The notes below the pieces were generated by a model. That model worked only from the letters and a program-made list of their open reading frames with translations. It ran no database searches and had not been told where the DNA came from. A DNA stretch of 44,974 nt from Bacteroidia bacterium (lineage in GTDB: Bacteria > Bacteroidota > Bacteroidia > Flavobacteriales > Flavobacteriaceae): positions 1 to 44,974 of the forward strand of contig JAUIIU010000016.1 of NCBI GenBank assembly GCA_030431695.1. Reading direction: 5' to 3'. Of the stretch, positions 35,056-42,858 are shown in pieces; position 1 is the first letter of the stretch, and each line of letters begins with the position of its first letter. The position numbers and the translations under genes were made by a program.

Positions 35056-36726
35056 ATGTGTGGAATTGTTTGTGCCTTCGACCTAAAGCAGCCTTCGGAA
35101 ACGCTGCGTCCTCAACTACTATCCATGGCGAAATGTATTCGCCATCGGGGTCCCGACTGGAGCGGTATCTACAACGATGAGAGAACTATCATGGCGCATG
35201 AACGCCTTGCGATCGTCGACCCTACCTCGGGGAAACAACCCCTCTTTTCGGAAGATAAGAAACTGATCCTCGCCGCTAATGGTGAGATCTACAACCACAG
35301 GGAGCTTCGGAAACCTTATGAAGGCAATTATAATTTCCAGACCCATTCCGATTGTGAAGTGATACTTGCACTGTACAAAGACAAGGGTACTTCCTTTCTC
35401 GATGAACTTAACGGTATCTTCGGGTTTGCCTTATACGATGTGGAAAATGACGCGTATCTCGTGGCAAGGGATCATATGGGGATCATCCCTCTATACATGG
35501 GTTGGGATATGCATGGCACCTTTTATGTTGCTTCTGAACTAAAGGCTCTGGAAGGAGTTTGTACCAAGATCGAACTATTTCCCCCGGGCCATTACCTGTA
35601 CAGTAAGGACGGTGAAATTAAAAAATGGTATACGCGGGACTGGATGGATTTCGAGAATGTGAAGGACAACGAATCCTCTATAGAAGAGCTCAGGAATGCA
35701 TTGGACGCAGCTGTTCACAGACAACTGATGAGTGATGTTCCCTACGGTGTGTTGCTTTCCGGGGGACTGGATTCTTCCATTACCTCTGCTCTTGCAAAGA
35801 AATATGCCGACAAACGAATTGAGGATGACGATAAGGAAAGTGCCTGGTGGCCGAGACTGCACTCCTTTGCCACAGGGCTGGAAGGATCTCCGGACCTAGC
35901 TGCTGCTCAAAAGGTAGCCGATCACCTGGGAACCGTTCACCACGAGGTTAAATTTACGATCCAGGAAGGGATGGATGCCATTCGGGATGTGATCTATCAT
36001 CTGGAAACCTACGATATCACAACGGTTCGCGCCTCTACTCCCATGTATCTTATGGCCAGGGCGATCAAGGCCATGGGGATCAAGATGGTGTTGAGCGGTG
36101 AAGGAAGCGATGAGATCTTCGGGGGATATCTGTATTTTCACAAGGCTCCTAACGCCGAGGAATTTCATAAAGAAACCGTACGTAAACTGGATAAGCTTCA
36201 CCAATACGATTGCCTGCGTGCCAACAAATCACTTGCGGCCTGGGGAATTGAAGGACGTGTACCTTTCCTCGATAAGGAGTTTATGGATGTTGCAATGCGA
36301 TTGAATCCGAAGGATAAAATGATCACTGAAGGACGGATGGAAAAATGGATCCTGCGCAAGGCGTTCGAAGACATGTTGCCGGAAAGTGTTGCGTGGCGAC
36401 AGAAGGAACAATTCAGTGATGGTGTGGGGTACAGCTGGATCGATACCCTTAAGGAAATGGTGAATGAAAAGGTTAGTGACGAACAAATGGCGAACGCTCA
36501 CTTCCGTTTCCCTATCCAGACACCCACCAGCAAGGAGGAGTTTTATTATCGTACTATTTTCGAAGAACATTTCCCCAGCGATACAGCGGCCTTAAGTGTT
36601 CCATCGGTTCCATCGGTGGCCTGCAGCAGCCCGATAGCGCTTGAATGGGATGAAAGCTTTAAGAACATGAATGATCCCAGTGGGCGAGCCGTGGCAAAGG
36701 TTCATGATGATGCTTACGAAAAATAA
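35056..36726 (+). CDS. asnB: Asparagine synthetase B, glutamine-hydrolysing
   Basis: AsnB makes asparagine from aspartate, glutamine and ATP. The 556-residue protein starts MCGIVCAFD, giving the Cys2 glutaminase nucleophile after Met removal. The Ntn domain has RHRGPDWSG, HERLAIVDP and NGEIYNH. The synthetase domain has the PPi loop LLSGGLDSSI near residue 234 and GEGSDEIFGGYLYFH near residue 350. The C-terminal tail contains a short SVPSVPSVA repeat from tandem GTTCCATCG bases. It is monocistronic; the gene 15 nt away converges on it. Function by family is firm. Confidence 0.97.
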   Translation: MCGIVCAFDLKQPSETLRPQLLSMAKCIRHRGPDWSGIYNDERTIMAHERLAIVDPTSGKQPLFSEDKKLILAANGEIYNHRELRKPYEGNYNFQTHSDCEVILALYKDKGTSFLDELNGIFGFALYDVENDAYLVARDHMGIIPLYMGWDMHGTFYVASELKALEGVCTKIELFPPGHYLYSKDGEIKKWYTRDWMDFENVKDNESSIEELRNALDAAVHRQLMSDVPYGVLLSGGLDSSITSALAKKYADKRIEDDDKESAWWPRLHSFATGLEGSPDLAAAQKVADHLGTVHHEVKFTIQEGMDAIRDVIYHLETYDITTVRASTPMYLMARAIKAMGIKMVLSGEGSDEIFGGYLYFHKAPNAEEFHKETVRKLDKLHQYDCLRANKSLAAWGIEGRVPFLDKEFMDVAMRLNPKDKMITEGRMEKWILRKAFEDMLPESVAWRQKEQFSDGVGYSWIDTLKEMVNEKVSDEQMANAHFRFPIQTPTSKEEFYYRTIFEEHFPSDTAALSVPSVPSVACSSPIALEWDESFKNMNDPSGRAVAKVHDDAYEK

Positions 36727-36741
36727 GTCTGACTCATCCAG

Positions 36742-37215
36742 TTATAGTTCGAACAGTTGTATCCGGTTGTTATCAGGGTCCTTAAAGACCACTGTTCTTT
36801 TGCCCGAGACCGGATCACGAACAATGTCTTCGAGAAGTATGATTTCTTTTTTGTAAAGGTGTGTTTTCCATTGATCGAAATTACGCACTTTTAAACCTAC
36901 TTTAAACAGACCACGAATACGGTTTTTGTCCTGAAACGGTTCAAGGGCTTCGGAAGGTGATATAGCCGAAGCAAGTTCGATCAGTTCAAATTGCAGATCA
37001 TTCCCTGCCAGGTTTGATTGCTCGATCCCCCGTTCCGGGATTTCTGTGCGATTGACCACCTCAAGCCCGAATACTTCGGAATATCATGAAATGGAAGTTT
37101 CCATATCGGACACAATCACTGCGGTAAAAAATCCTTCGACTTCGCCTGGCCCATTGTTTTGAGCCACGTGGTTAAAGCTCAGAAAAAGTGACAGGATCAG
37201 GAAAGAGCGGCACAT
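36742..37215 (-). pseudogene. VOC-family (glyoxalase/bleomycin-resistance-like) secreted protein, interrupted by a TGA codon
   Basis: A full-length frame of 157 codons runs from ATG 37215 to the stop at 36742 but has an in-frame TGA at 37086-37084 (codon 44). The N-terminus MCRSFLILSLFLSFNHVAQ is a signal peptide. Around the stop the sequence reads FFTAVIVSDMETSIS-stop-YSEVFGLEVV; VOC proteins normally have Trp-Tyr here, so a single G-to-A change (TGG to TGA) explains the break. The downstream half continues in frame with ELIELAS, GLFKVGLKV and VFKDPDNNRIQLFEL, all VOC features, without other damage. It is 11 nt from menB, probably co-transcribed. A sequencing error is an alternative to a true pseudogene. 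Confidence 0.8.
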
Positions 37216-37226
37216 TGTCCTTTTAG

Positions 37227-38066
37227 CTACGGCAACCATTTTTTATCGAAGTTCGGTTTCCTTTTTTCGAGGAACGCATCACGACCCTCCTTGGCTTCAT
37301 CGGTCATATAGGCCAGTCGGGTAGCTTCCCCGGCAAACACCTGCTGTCCTACCATACCATCGTCGGTGAGGTTCATGGCGAATTTCAGCATCTTTATGGA
37401 AATCGGCGATTTCGCCAGGATCTCCCGGGCCCATTCGAAGGCAGTCGCTTCCAATTCGGCATGAGGAATCACCGCGTTCACCATGCCCATCTCATAAGCT
37501 TCACGGGCGCTGTAGTTCCTTCCGAGGAAGAAAATCTCCCTGGCCTTCTTCTGCCCTACCATCTTCGCCAGGTAGGCACTTCCGTAGCCACCATCAAAAC
37601 TGGTGACATCCGCGTCGGTCTGCTTGAATATGGCGTGCTCCTCGCTGGCCAGGGTCAGGTCGCAAACCACATGCAGACTATGTCCTCCACCAACGGCCCA
37701 ACCCGGGACCACGGCAATCACCGCTTTCGGCATAAACCTGATCAGCCGTTGTACTTCCAGGATGTTCAGGCGATGATAACCATCCTGCCCTACATACCCC
37801 TGGTGACCACGCGCACTTTGGTCGCCACCACTGCAAAAGCTGTACACACCGTCTTTTGGGGAAGGGCCTTCGGCCGATAACAACACTACTCCAATACTGG
37901 TGTCTTCCTGGGCATCGTGGAAAGCGTCCAGTAATTCCGAAGTAGTATGCGGACGAAATGCATTTCTGACTTCAGGGCGATTGAAGGCTATTCTTGCGAC
38001 GCCGTCGCACTTTTTGTAGGTGATATCGGTATATTCCTTGGCTGTTTTCCAGTTCGGTGTGCTCAT
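37227..38066 (-). CDS. menB: 1,4-dihydroxy-2-naphthoyl-CoA synthase MenB
   Basis: MenB closes the naphthoate ring in menaquinone synthesis, converting o-succinylbenzoyl-CoA to DHNA-CoA. The 279-residue crotonase-fold protein has the MenB-specific segments ITYKKCDGVARIAFNRPEVRNAFRP, FCSGGDQSARG, PGWAVGGGHSLHVVCDLTLAS and TSFDGGYGSAYLA, which separate it from ordinary enoyl-CoA hydratases. The C-terminal KRKPNFDKKWLP is also typical. A TATCTTTG promoter motif lies 15 nt before its ATG. menD and menF are about 5 kb away on the same strand, separated by unrelated genes. Confidence 0.96.
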   Translation of the reverse strand: MSTPNWKTAKEYTDITYKKCDGVARIAFNRPEVRNAFRPHTTSELLDAFHDAQEDTSIGVVLLSAEGPSPKDGVYSFCSGGDQSARGHQGYVGQDGYHRLNILEVQRLIRFMPKAVIAVVPGWAVGGGHSLHVVCDLTLASEEHAIFKQTDADVTSFDGGYGSAYLAKMVGQKKAREIFFLGRNYSAREAYEMGMVNAVIPHAELEATAFEWAREILAKSPISIKMLKFAMNLTDDGMVGQQVFAGEATRLAYMTDEAKEGRDAFLEKRKPNFDKKWLP

Positions 38067-38081
38067 ATTTTATATTTTTAT

Positions 38082-38089
38082 CAAAGATA
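38082..38089 (-). promoter_or_regulatory. TAnnTTTG promoter motif of menB
   Basis: The minus strand reads TATCTTTG, 15 nt before the menB ATG at 38066. A TTG lies 14 nt further upstream, closer than the 17-23 nt consensus. Confidence 0.5.
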
Positions 38090-38157
38090 AAACTAATTCT
38101 TTTCAATCCTCGTTCTTAAGAGCAGTACAGCTTTACCGACGAGACTAAAAATTCATC

Positions 38158-39276
38158 ATGAAATATATTGTCAGCATTCTTTGCATCGCGCTTTCCACAA
38201 GCCTGTTCGCCCAGCAGCCTTATACCTTCAACACAGTGATCGACCTGGAGACCACCCCGGTGATCAGCCAGGGTCGTACCGGGACCTGCTGGAGCTTTTC
38301 AAGTACTTCCTTCCTTGAATCGGAGATCATTCGACTTAGCGGGAAGCAGATCGACCTTTCGGAGATGTACACGGTTCGAAACACCTACCCGAAGAAAGCG
38401 GAGAACTTCGTGATGCGACAGGGAAAGGCCCAGTTCAGTGAAGGTGGGCTGGCCCATGATGTGATCAATTCTGTTCGCGATTACGGACTCGTTCCCCAAC
38501 AGGCGTATTCGGGTATGCTGGAAGGGCAACATGGGCACAACCACGCAGAACTCGCGGCAATATTGCGATCTATGGTGGAAACCTATGTGGACAATCCGGG
38601 GAGAAAACTCAGCAAACACTGGGATGATGCTATAGAAGCTGTGCTCGATGTGTATATGGGTGAGAATCCTACAAGTTTCAGTTATGAAGGGAAACAATAT
38701 ACACCGCAGTCTTTCCTGGAAATGACCGGCATCGAACCCGACGATTACGTGACCATCACTTCATTCAGTCATGCTCCTTTCTATTCGGAATTCATTCTGA
38801 ATATCCCGGACAACTGGAGCTACGGCGCCATGTACAATGTTCCTTTGGACGAAATGATGCAAAGCATAGATCACGCCCTGGAAAAGGGATTCACGGTGGA
38901 ACTGGATTGTGATGTCAGTGAGCGTACATTCTCATCGAAGGATGGGGTTGCGGTAATTCCGAAGGATTCGGACAATAATATCAAGGCGTTGCAAGGTTTG
39001 TATCCCGAAATGGCCATCAGCCAGGAATACCGCCAGGATGAATTCGAGAACTTCACCACCACGGATGATCACCTGATGCATATCACGGGGATATTGAGGG
39101 ATCAGAACGGAACAAAATACTACAAGGTTAAGAACAGTTGGGGAACAGATGCCCAGCGAAACGCCAATGGTGGTTATGTATATTTCAGTGAATCATATAT
39201 GCGCCTGAAAGCTATTAGCATAATGATCCACAAGGATGCCGTTCCCCAGGCAACTGCCAAAAAGTTAAATTTATAA
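38158..39276 (+). CDS. Secreted C1-family cysteine peptidase, bleomycin-hydrolase/PepC-like
   Basis: The 372-residue product has a signal peptide ending LFAQQ (about residue 20), unlike cytoplasmic PepC. The papain-type catalytic residues are all present: Gln38 in ISQGRTGTCWSFSS, nucleophile Cys44, His308 in DHLMHITGI and Asn326 in YKVKNSWGTD. The insert KALQGLYPEM and the DxxERTFSSKDGVAVIP segment resemble bleomycin-hydrolase-type aminopeptidases. It is therefore likely an active extracytoplasmic peptidase; whether it acts as an aminopeptidase depends on the C-terminal tail, which here is short (QATAKKLNL). A small secreted protein gene follows 44 nt downstream. Confidence 0.92.
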   Translation: MKYIVSILCIALSTSLFAQQPYTFNTVIDLETTPVISQGRTGTCWSFSSTSFLESEIIRLSGKQIDLSEMYTVRNTYPKKAENFVMRQGKAQFSEGGLAHDVINSVRDYGLVPQQAYSGMLEGQHGHNHAELAAILRSMVETYVDNPGRKLSKHWDDAIEAVLDVYMGENPTSFSYEGKQYTPQSFLEMTGIEPDDYVTITSFSHAPFYSEFILNIPDNWSYGAMYNVPLDEMMQSIDHALEKGFTVELDCDVSERTFSSKDGVAVIPKDSDNNIKALQGLYPEMAISQEYRQDEFENFTTTDDHLMHITGILRDQNGTKYYKVKNSWGTDAQRNANGGYVYFSESYMRLKAISIMIHKDAVPQATAKKLNL

Positions 39277-39307
39277 GAAGAAATAACTGCTTCGGAATCA
39301 TTTTTGA

Positions 39308-39315
39308 TAGATTTG
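39308..39315 (+). promoter_or_regulatory. TAnnTTTG promoter motif 5 nt upstream of the gene at 39321
   Basis: The bases read TAGATTTG and end 5 nt before the ATG. Use of this motif would give a leaderless or nearly leaderless message. No well-spaced TTG is seen. Confidence 0.35.
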
Positions 39316-39320
39316 TCAAC

Positions 39321-39767
39321 ATGAAAAAGGCGCTATTCATACTTTTTTTTCTACCCTTACTTTCGTTTGGGCAAAACGACCTTGAATCGCGCTATTTCAC
39401 CATAAATGAAAATTCCTTGCCGTCTGTCGAGGAATTGACGATCATCAACTACGACCTTCCAAAGATCAACAAGAAGGTTGATATCAGGGATTTTGCAAAT
39501 CTGAATGTCGACAATTACCGCACCAAGGTTGATATGGTTGGCGCCCTGGCGTCTGAAAATCGACAGGCACCATCTTTCGTCGATATCAAAGAGATTCAGT
39601 CGGAGTTTACCGGTTTTGGCGCAGATAAGAATTACCGTTCGGATGGTAAAACCCGTGTCACGAATACGGTCTATAATGAAATGCGGGGATTGAGCCTGCT
39701 AGATCCATGTCCACCCTTCGGGGTTTGTGCTCGATGTGCTCCCTATCGCATGGGAAGAGGCTTCTGA
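39321..39767 (+). CDS. Small secreted protein with a C-terminal cysteine cluster, unknown function
   Basis: The 148-residue protein starts with a signal peptide (MKKALFILFFLPLLSFGQ) and is otherwise hydrophilic. The last 20 residues hold three cysteines in CPPFGVCARCAPY, followed by RMGRGF; no other cysteine occurs. I do not recognise the family. It is 44 nt downstream of the secreted C1 peptidase and may share its transcript. The stop is 7 nt from that of the convergent hydrolase gene. Confidence 0.75.
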   Translation: MKKALFILFFLPLLSFGQNDLESRYFTINENSLPSVEELTIINYDLPKINKKVDIRDFANLNVDNYRTKVDMVGALASENRQAPSFVDIKEIQSEFTGFGADKNYRSDGKTRVTNTVYNEMRGLSLLDPCPPFGVCARCAPYRMGRGF

Positions 39768-39774
39768 TGAACCC

Positions 39775-41499
39775 CTATTTATATCGCCAGCTGGTCAGGT
39801 CTGCTCCCGGAGGGGCAGATTCCATTATCCGCTTCATGATCTTCGGAACATACATACTGTTGTATTGGAGTCGGGATAAATGATTAGGCAGGTCCGGGTT
39901 CCCGTTCCAGCAGTGCTCATCACCATCACCGTAAGCTACTTCTCCTTCGTAGTACGGATCTGTTGTGCTTTCGAGAAAGTCTTCCATCAGGTAGACCGCG
40001 TTGTTCAGGTAATAGTTATCCATATCGCCACAATAGATATGGATCTTTCCTCTCAACTTCTCTCCCAGCTTGCTCCAATCCCGCTCCAGTATATACCGAA
40101 GATCGTAATTCTCCTGCCAGTACACCGCAACCTCATGATCTATATCACCCGTGTACTTGTCCCATAGTCGCTTCGGATAACCATCCGCTCCCTGGGGAGA
40201 GTATGTGGCTTCCCAAATATCCCACTGCTGTCCGGAACGTGATTTGTCGCCCAGGACCAATTCAAGGTGATTGTAATCTTTAACCGTGGTACTGATCTGG
40301 CCAAGATAATCCCTGCGTCCGGGAACTTCTATTTTGCGGAATTGACTTTCGTAATAGTACGCGTTATCAGCTTCATAAATATTCGTTAGGCAGTAGGCTC
40401 GAAAATCGATAGGGTCCGGGCAGGCGGCAAAACAACCGTTGTACTCATCGGGGTATTTCACCTGTACAGCCAGAGCTTCCCAACCCCCGGTAGAGCCTCC
40501 GTAGAGGAACCTGGACCATCCTTCGCCTATCCCCCTGAACTTGTCTTCGATAAAGGGGATCAGCTCATGTGTTATCGCATCACCATAAGGCCCTTGTGAA
40601 GCAGAGTTTACCGCGTAGCTGTCGTCGTAATAAGGCGTGGGATGCTGAATTTCAATTATAATGAATCGCGGAAATTCCTCACTGATCCAACGCTGGTAGA
40701 ACTTGTATGCCTCTTCTTGCTGGACAAGGTTATAGCCTTCAACTCCGAAGCGCTCCGAGTAAACCGGTTCGGTGTTTGGATCCGGGGGCGTGGTTCGCCA
40801 GTCACCAAAATCGGACGGAAAATGACCGTGAAATATCATCAACGGGTAGCGAGCTTCCGGATGTTCGTCGAAGCCTTTTGGCAAAAGCACATGTGCTCCC
40901 AGGTACATATCCCTGCCCCAGAATTCGGAGAGTTTGTTAGACTTCATCCTGATGTGCTTGATCCATTCGGTATCCTTAGGCTCTTCAATTGGAGGAATTA
41001 CCTGGTCGATGGTCAAGGAAAGATCGATTGAATTTTCATCAATGTTTAAAGAAACCGGCATGTTGTAGATATTGCCCGGCGAACGATTCCACTGCTGCCC
41101 TTCCCCGTTGTCCATGGGTAGTTTGACGGTGTGCCCGGTGGACAGCTCAAAGGTTTCGTATACATGAAGTAACGCCTGTGCCTGGTAAGTTCCCTTCGGT
41201 AGGTCGGAAAGACTCTCGAGTGGATATCCGAAGTCTTCAGAATCAAACTCGATCACATCACCGGGTTTCATGCCTTCAACATTTTTACCGAAGATCAGTT
41301 GGGTATCCAGCCCGTTATTGATCTGAAATCTAGGTTCAGCATCACTATTTGTGGATAGCATCAGGAGTAAACGTCCGTCCACCGAGTCCATTTCGAGGTT
41401 TTCGGACAACTTCACGGAAATACTGGGAGAAGAAGTTTCAGCAGTATTACAACTAAGGATAAATGAGGCGAACAGCAGGAGGAAGAAGAATCTGTACAT
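39775..41499 (-). CDS. Alpha/beta-hydrolase (esterase-like) lipoprotein
   Basis: The 574-residue protein has a lipobox FILSC (Cys17). Residues about 25-190 are beta-rich and unassigned. Residues about 195-574 form an esterase D-like alpha/beta-hydrolase: YPLMIFHGHF (strand 3 and oxyanion region), then the nucleophile elbow YGGSTGGWEAL with Ser336. A likely catalytic His lies in GDGDEHCWNGNP near the C-terminus, and DMDNYYLNNAVYL may provide the acid. Such Bacteroidota proteins are annotated only as putative esterases. It lies 36 nt downstream of cvfB on the same strand; substrate is unknown. Confidence 0.85.
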   Translation of the reverse strand: MYRFFFLLLFASFILSCNTAETSSPSISVKLSENLEMDSVDGRLLLMLSTNSDAEPRFQINNGLDTQLIFGKNVEGMKPGDVIEFDSEDFGYPLESLSDLPKGTYQAQALLHVYETFELSTGHTVKLPMDNGEGQQWNRSPGNIYNMPVSLNIDENSIDLSLTIDQVIPPIEEPKDTEWIKHIRMKSNKLSEFWGRDMYLGAHVLLPKGFDEHPEARYPLMIFHGHFPSDFGDWRTTPPDPNTEPVYSERFGVEGYNLVQQEEAYKFYQRWISEEFPRFIIIEIQHPTPYYDDSYAVNSASQGPYGDAITHELIPFIEDKFRGIGEGWSRFLYGGSTGGWEALAVQVKYPDEYNGCFAACPDPIDFRAYCLTNIYEADNAYYYESQFRKIEVPGRRDYLGQISTTVKDYNHLELVLGDKSRSGQQWDIWEATYSPQGADGYPKRLWDKYTGDIDHEVAVYWQENYDLRYILERDWSKLGEKLRGKIHIYCGDMDNYYLNNAVYLMEDFLESTTDPYYEGEVAYGDGDEHCWNGNPDLPNHLSRLQYNSMYVPKIMKRIMESAPPGADLTSWRYK

Positions 41500-41535
41500 T
41501 AGTTATGAGTTGGTTTCTCATAAAAATACAAATTC

Positions 41536-42366
41536 TCAAACGATACGTATACCGTCTTTTTCAATAATAATGAGTTTGCTCTTGTACAAACTTCCGATCG
41601 CCTTCTTAAAACTCTTTTTACTGATACCTAGTTCATTTTTGATGGCCTCGGGATCCGACTTGTCGTGCAATGGCATAAAACCGCCGGCTGCATTTAATTC
41701 TTCCAGGACATATTCTGCATTTGGTTCAATACTCCTGTATCCTGGTGTCTGAAGGACAACATCCACCTTGTTGTCTTCCCGAATTTTCTTCACAAACGCC
41801 TTCATGCGATCACCACTGCGAATATCTTCGAAGATATCCTCCATATAGATCAACCCCTTATGCAGTCCATTGATGATCACGTTGGCGCCCTTTTCGGTAA
41901 TGTGGGTAACGAGGATCTCGACTTCGTCGAATTTCTTTATGGTTAATTCTGAATTATCCAGGAATCTCTGGGTCTTACTCGAAGCAGTCAATCTGTTGGT
42001 CTTCTCGTCAAGGTAGAGATACACTACATACCAGCTCCCTGATTTCATGGGGCGGGCTTGTTCCTTATATGGTACAAAGAGCTGCTTTTCCAGGCCCCAG
42101 TCCATGAACGCCCCGAATTTGTTCACATCACTACATCGCAAATAACCAAATTCATTTAATCGGATCTCCGGTTCTAGTGTGGTCGCTATCGGACGTTCTT
42201 CGTTATCCAGGTATACAAAAACATCAAGTTGATCCCCGATCTCAAAAGATCCCGGTTTGTATTTATGTGGTAACAATACTTCGTCTCCTTCTTCATTTCC
42301 AAGGTAGAGGCCGGGATCTGTGTCCCTGAGTATCTTAAGATTCTGGTTCTGTCCAAGTTGCAACAT
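41536..42366 (-). CDS. CvfB-like S1 RNA-binding protein
   Basis: The 276-residue protein has consecutive S1-like OB-fold segments: PGLYLGNEEGDEVLLPHKY, YLRCSDVNKFGAFMDWGLEKQLFVPYKEQ and ITEKGANVIINGLHKGLIYMEDIFEDI. A C-terminal winged-helix-like part follows (DKSDPEAIKNELGISKKSFKKAIGSLYK). This is the CvfB architecture, named for a virulence-related RNA-binding regulator in Staphylococcus aureus. In Bacteroidota the role is uncharacterised, probably RNA binding in post-transcriptional control. A TAACTTTG motif sits 5 nt before its ATG. Confidence 0.9.
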   Translation of the reverse strand: MLQLGQNQNLKILRDTDPGLYLGNEEGDEVLLPHKYKPGSFEIGDQLDVFVYLDNEERPIATTLEPEIRLNEFGYLRCSDVNKFGAFMDWGLEKQLFVPYKEQARPMKSGSWYVVYLYLDEKTNRLTASSKTQRFLDNSELTIKKFDEVEILVTHITEKGANVIINGLHKGLIYMEDIFEDIRSGDRMKAFVKKIREDNKVDVVLQTPGYRSIEPNAEYVLEELNAAGGFMPLHDKSDPEAIKNELGISKKSFKKAIGSLYKSKLIIIEKDGIRIV

Positions 42367-42371
42367 GGCCG

Positions 42372-42379
42372 CAAAGTTA
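42372..42379 (-). promoter_or_regulatory. TAnnTTTG promoter motif 5 nt upstream of the CvfB-like gene
   Basis: The minus strand reads TAACTTTG, then 5 nt, then the ATG at 42366. A TTG lies 14 nt upstream of the motif, closer than consensus. The message would be nearly leaderless. Confidence 0.4.
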
Positions 42380-42438
42380 AATATTTAATCCCTCAAACAT
42401 CTGTTGGAATTTGAAATATATTGTGTAAATTCATCCCA

Positions 42439-42855
42439 ATGAATCTAACCAATCCCCACAACCTCACAAGTCCGGTTGCATTGAATCATGTACTGGAAAC
42501 AGAGTTGGTTACGGCTTATTTTTATAGCAATATTGTTGTTGTTGAAGCCCATGAAGGTGTAACCCTCTCGTACAAAACGGCTTTCTCACTACTGGTGAAA
42601 GGCCTGCAGTTCACATTGAGCAAACCCTTTGTCTACATTTCAAACAGGGTCAATTCCTATAGCCTGAACCCGAACGATTACATCTACCTGGAGAAGATCC
42701 CAACACTAAAAGGAATAGCGATCGTTGCTCCCTCCGAGCTGGGTAAACAAAACGCCGAACTGGAGCTGAACTTCTTCAAGAAACCCATGGAGATCTTTGA
42801 TGAAATGAATGATGCATTCGAGTGGGCAAAGATGATCGTGGAAAGCTCGCGCTAG
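42439..42855 (+). CDS. Small STAS/SpoIIAA-like cytoplasmic protein, function unknown
   Basis: I prefer ATG 42439 (MNLTNPHNLTSPVAL), giving 138 residues, over an in-frame TTG at 42421. The alternating pattern TAYFYSNIVVVEAHEGVTLSYKTAF, FVYISNRVNSYSLNPNDY, GIAIVAPSELGKQ and a terminal helix (DAFEWAKMIVESS) fit an alpha/beta fold like SpoIIAA-type STAS domains. I see no catalytic motif. It is divergent from the CvfB-like gene and ends 3 nt from the convergent menD stop. Fold assignment is inferred from pattern only. Confidence 0.72.
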   Translation: MNLTNPHNLTSPVALNHVLETELVTAYFYSNIVVVEAHEGVTLSYKTAFSLLVKGLQFTLSKPFVYISNRVNSYSLNPNDYIYLEKIPTLKGIAIVAPSELGKQNAELELNFFKKPMEIFDEMNDAFEWAKMIVESSR

Positions 42856-42858
42856 CAG

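Noticed and set aside
36600-36625. Tandem GTTCCATCG repeat near the 3' end of asnB as a phase-variation site
   Set aside because: Only two to three imperfect copies, in frame, encoding a SVPSVPSVA tail, so slippage would not switch the gene.
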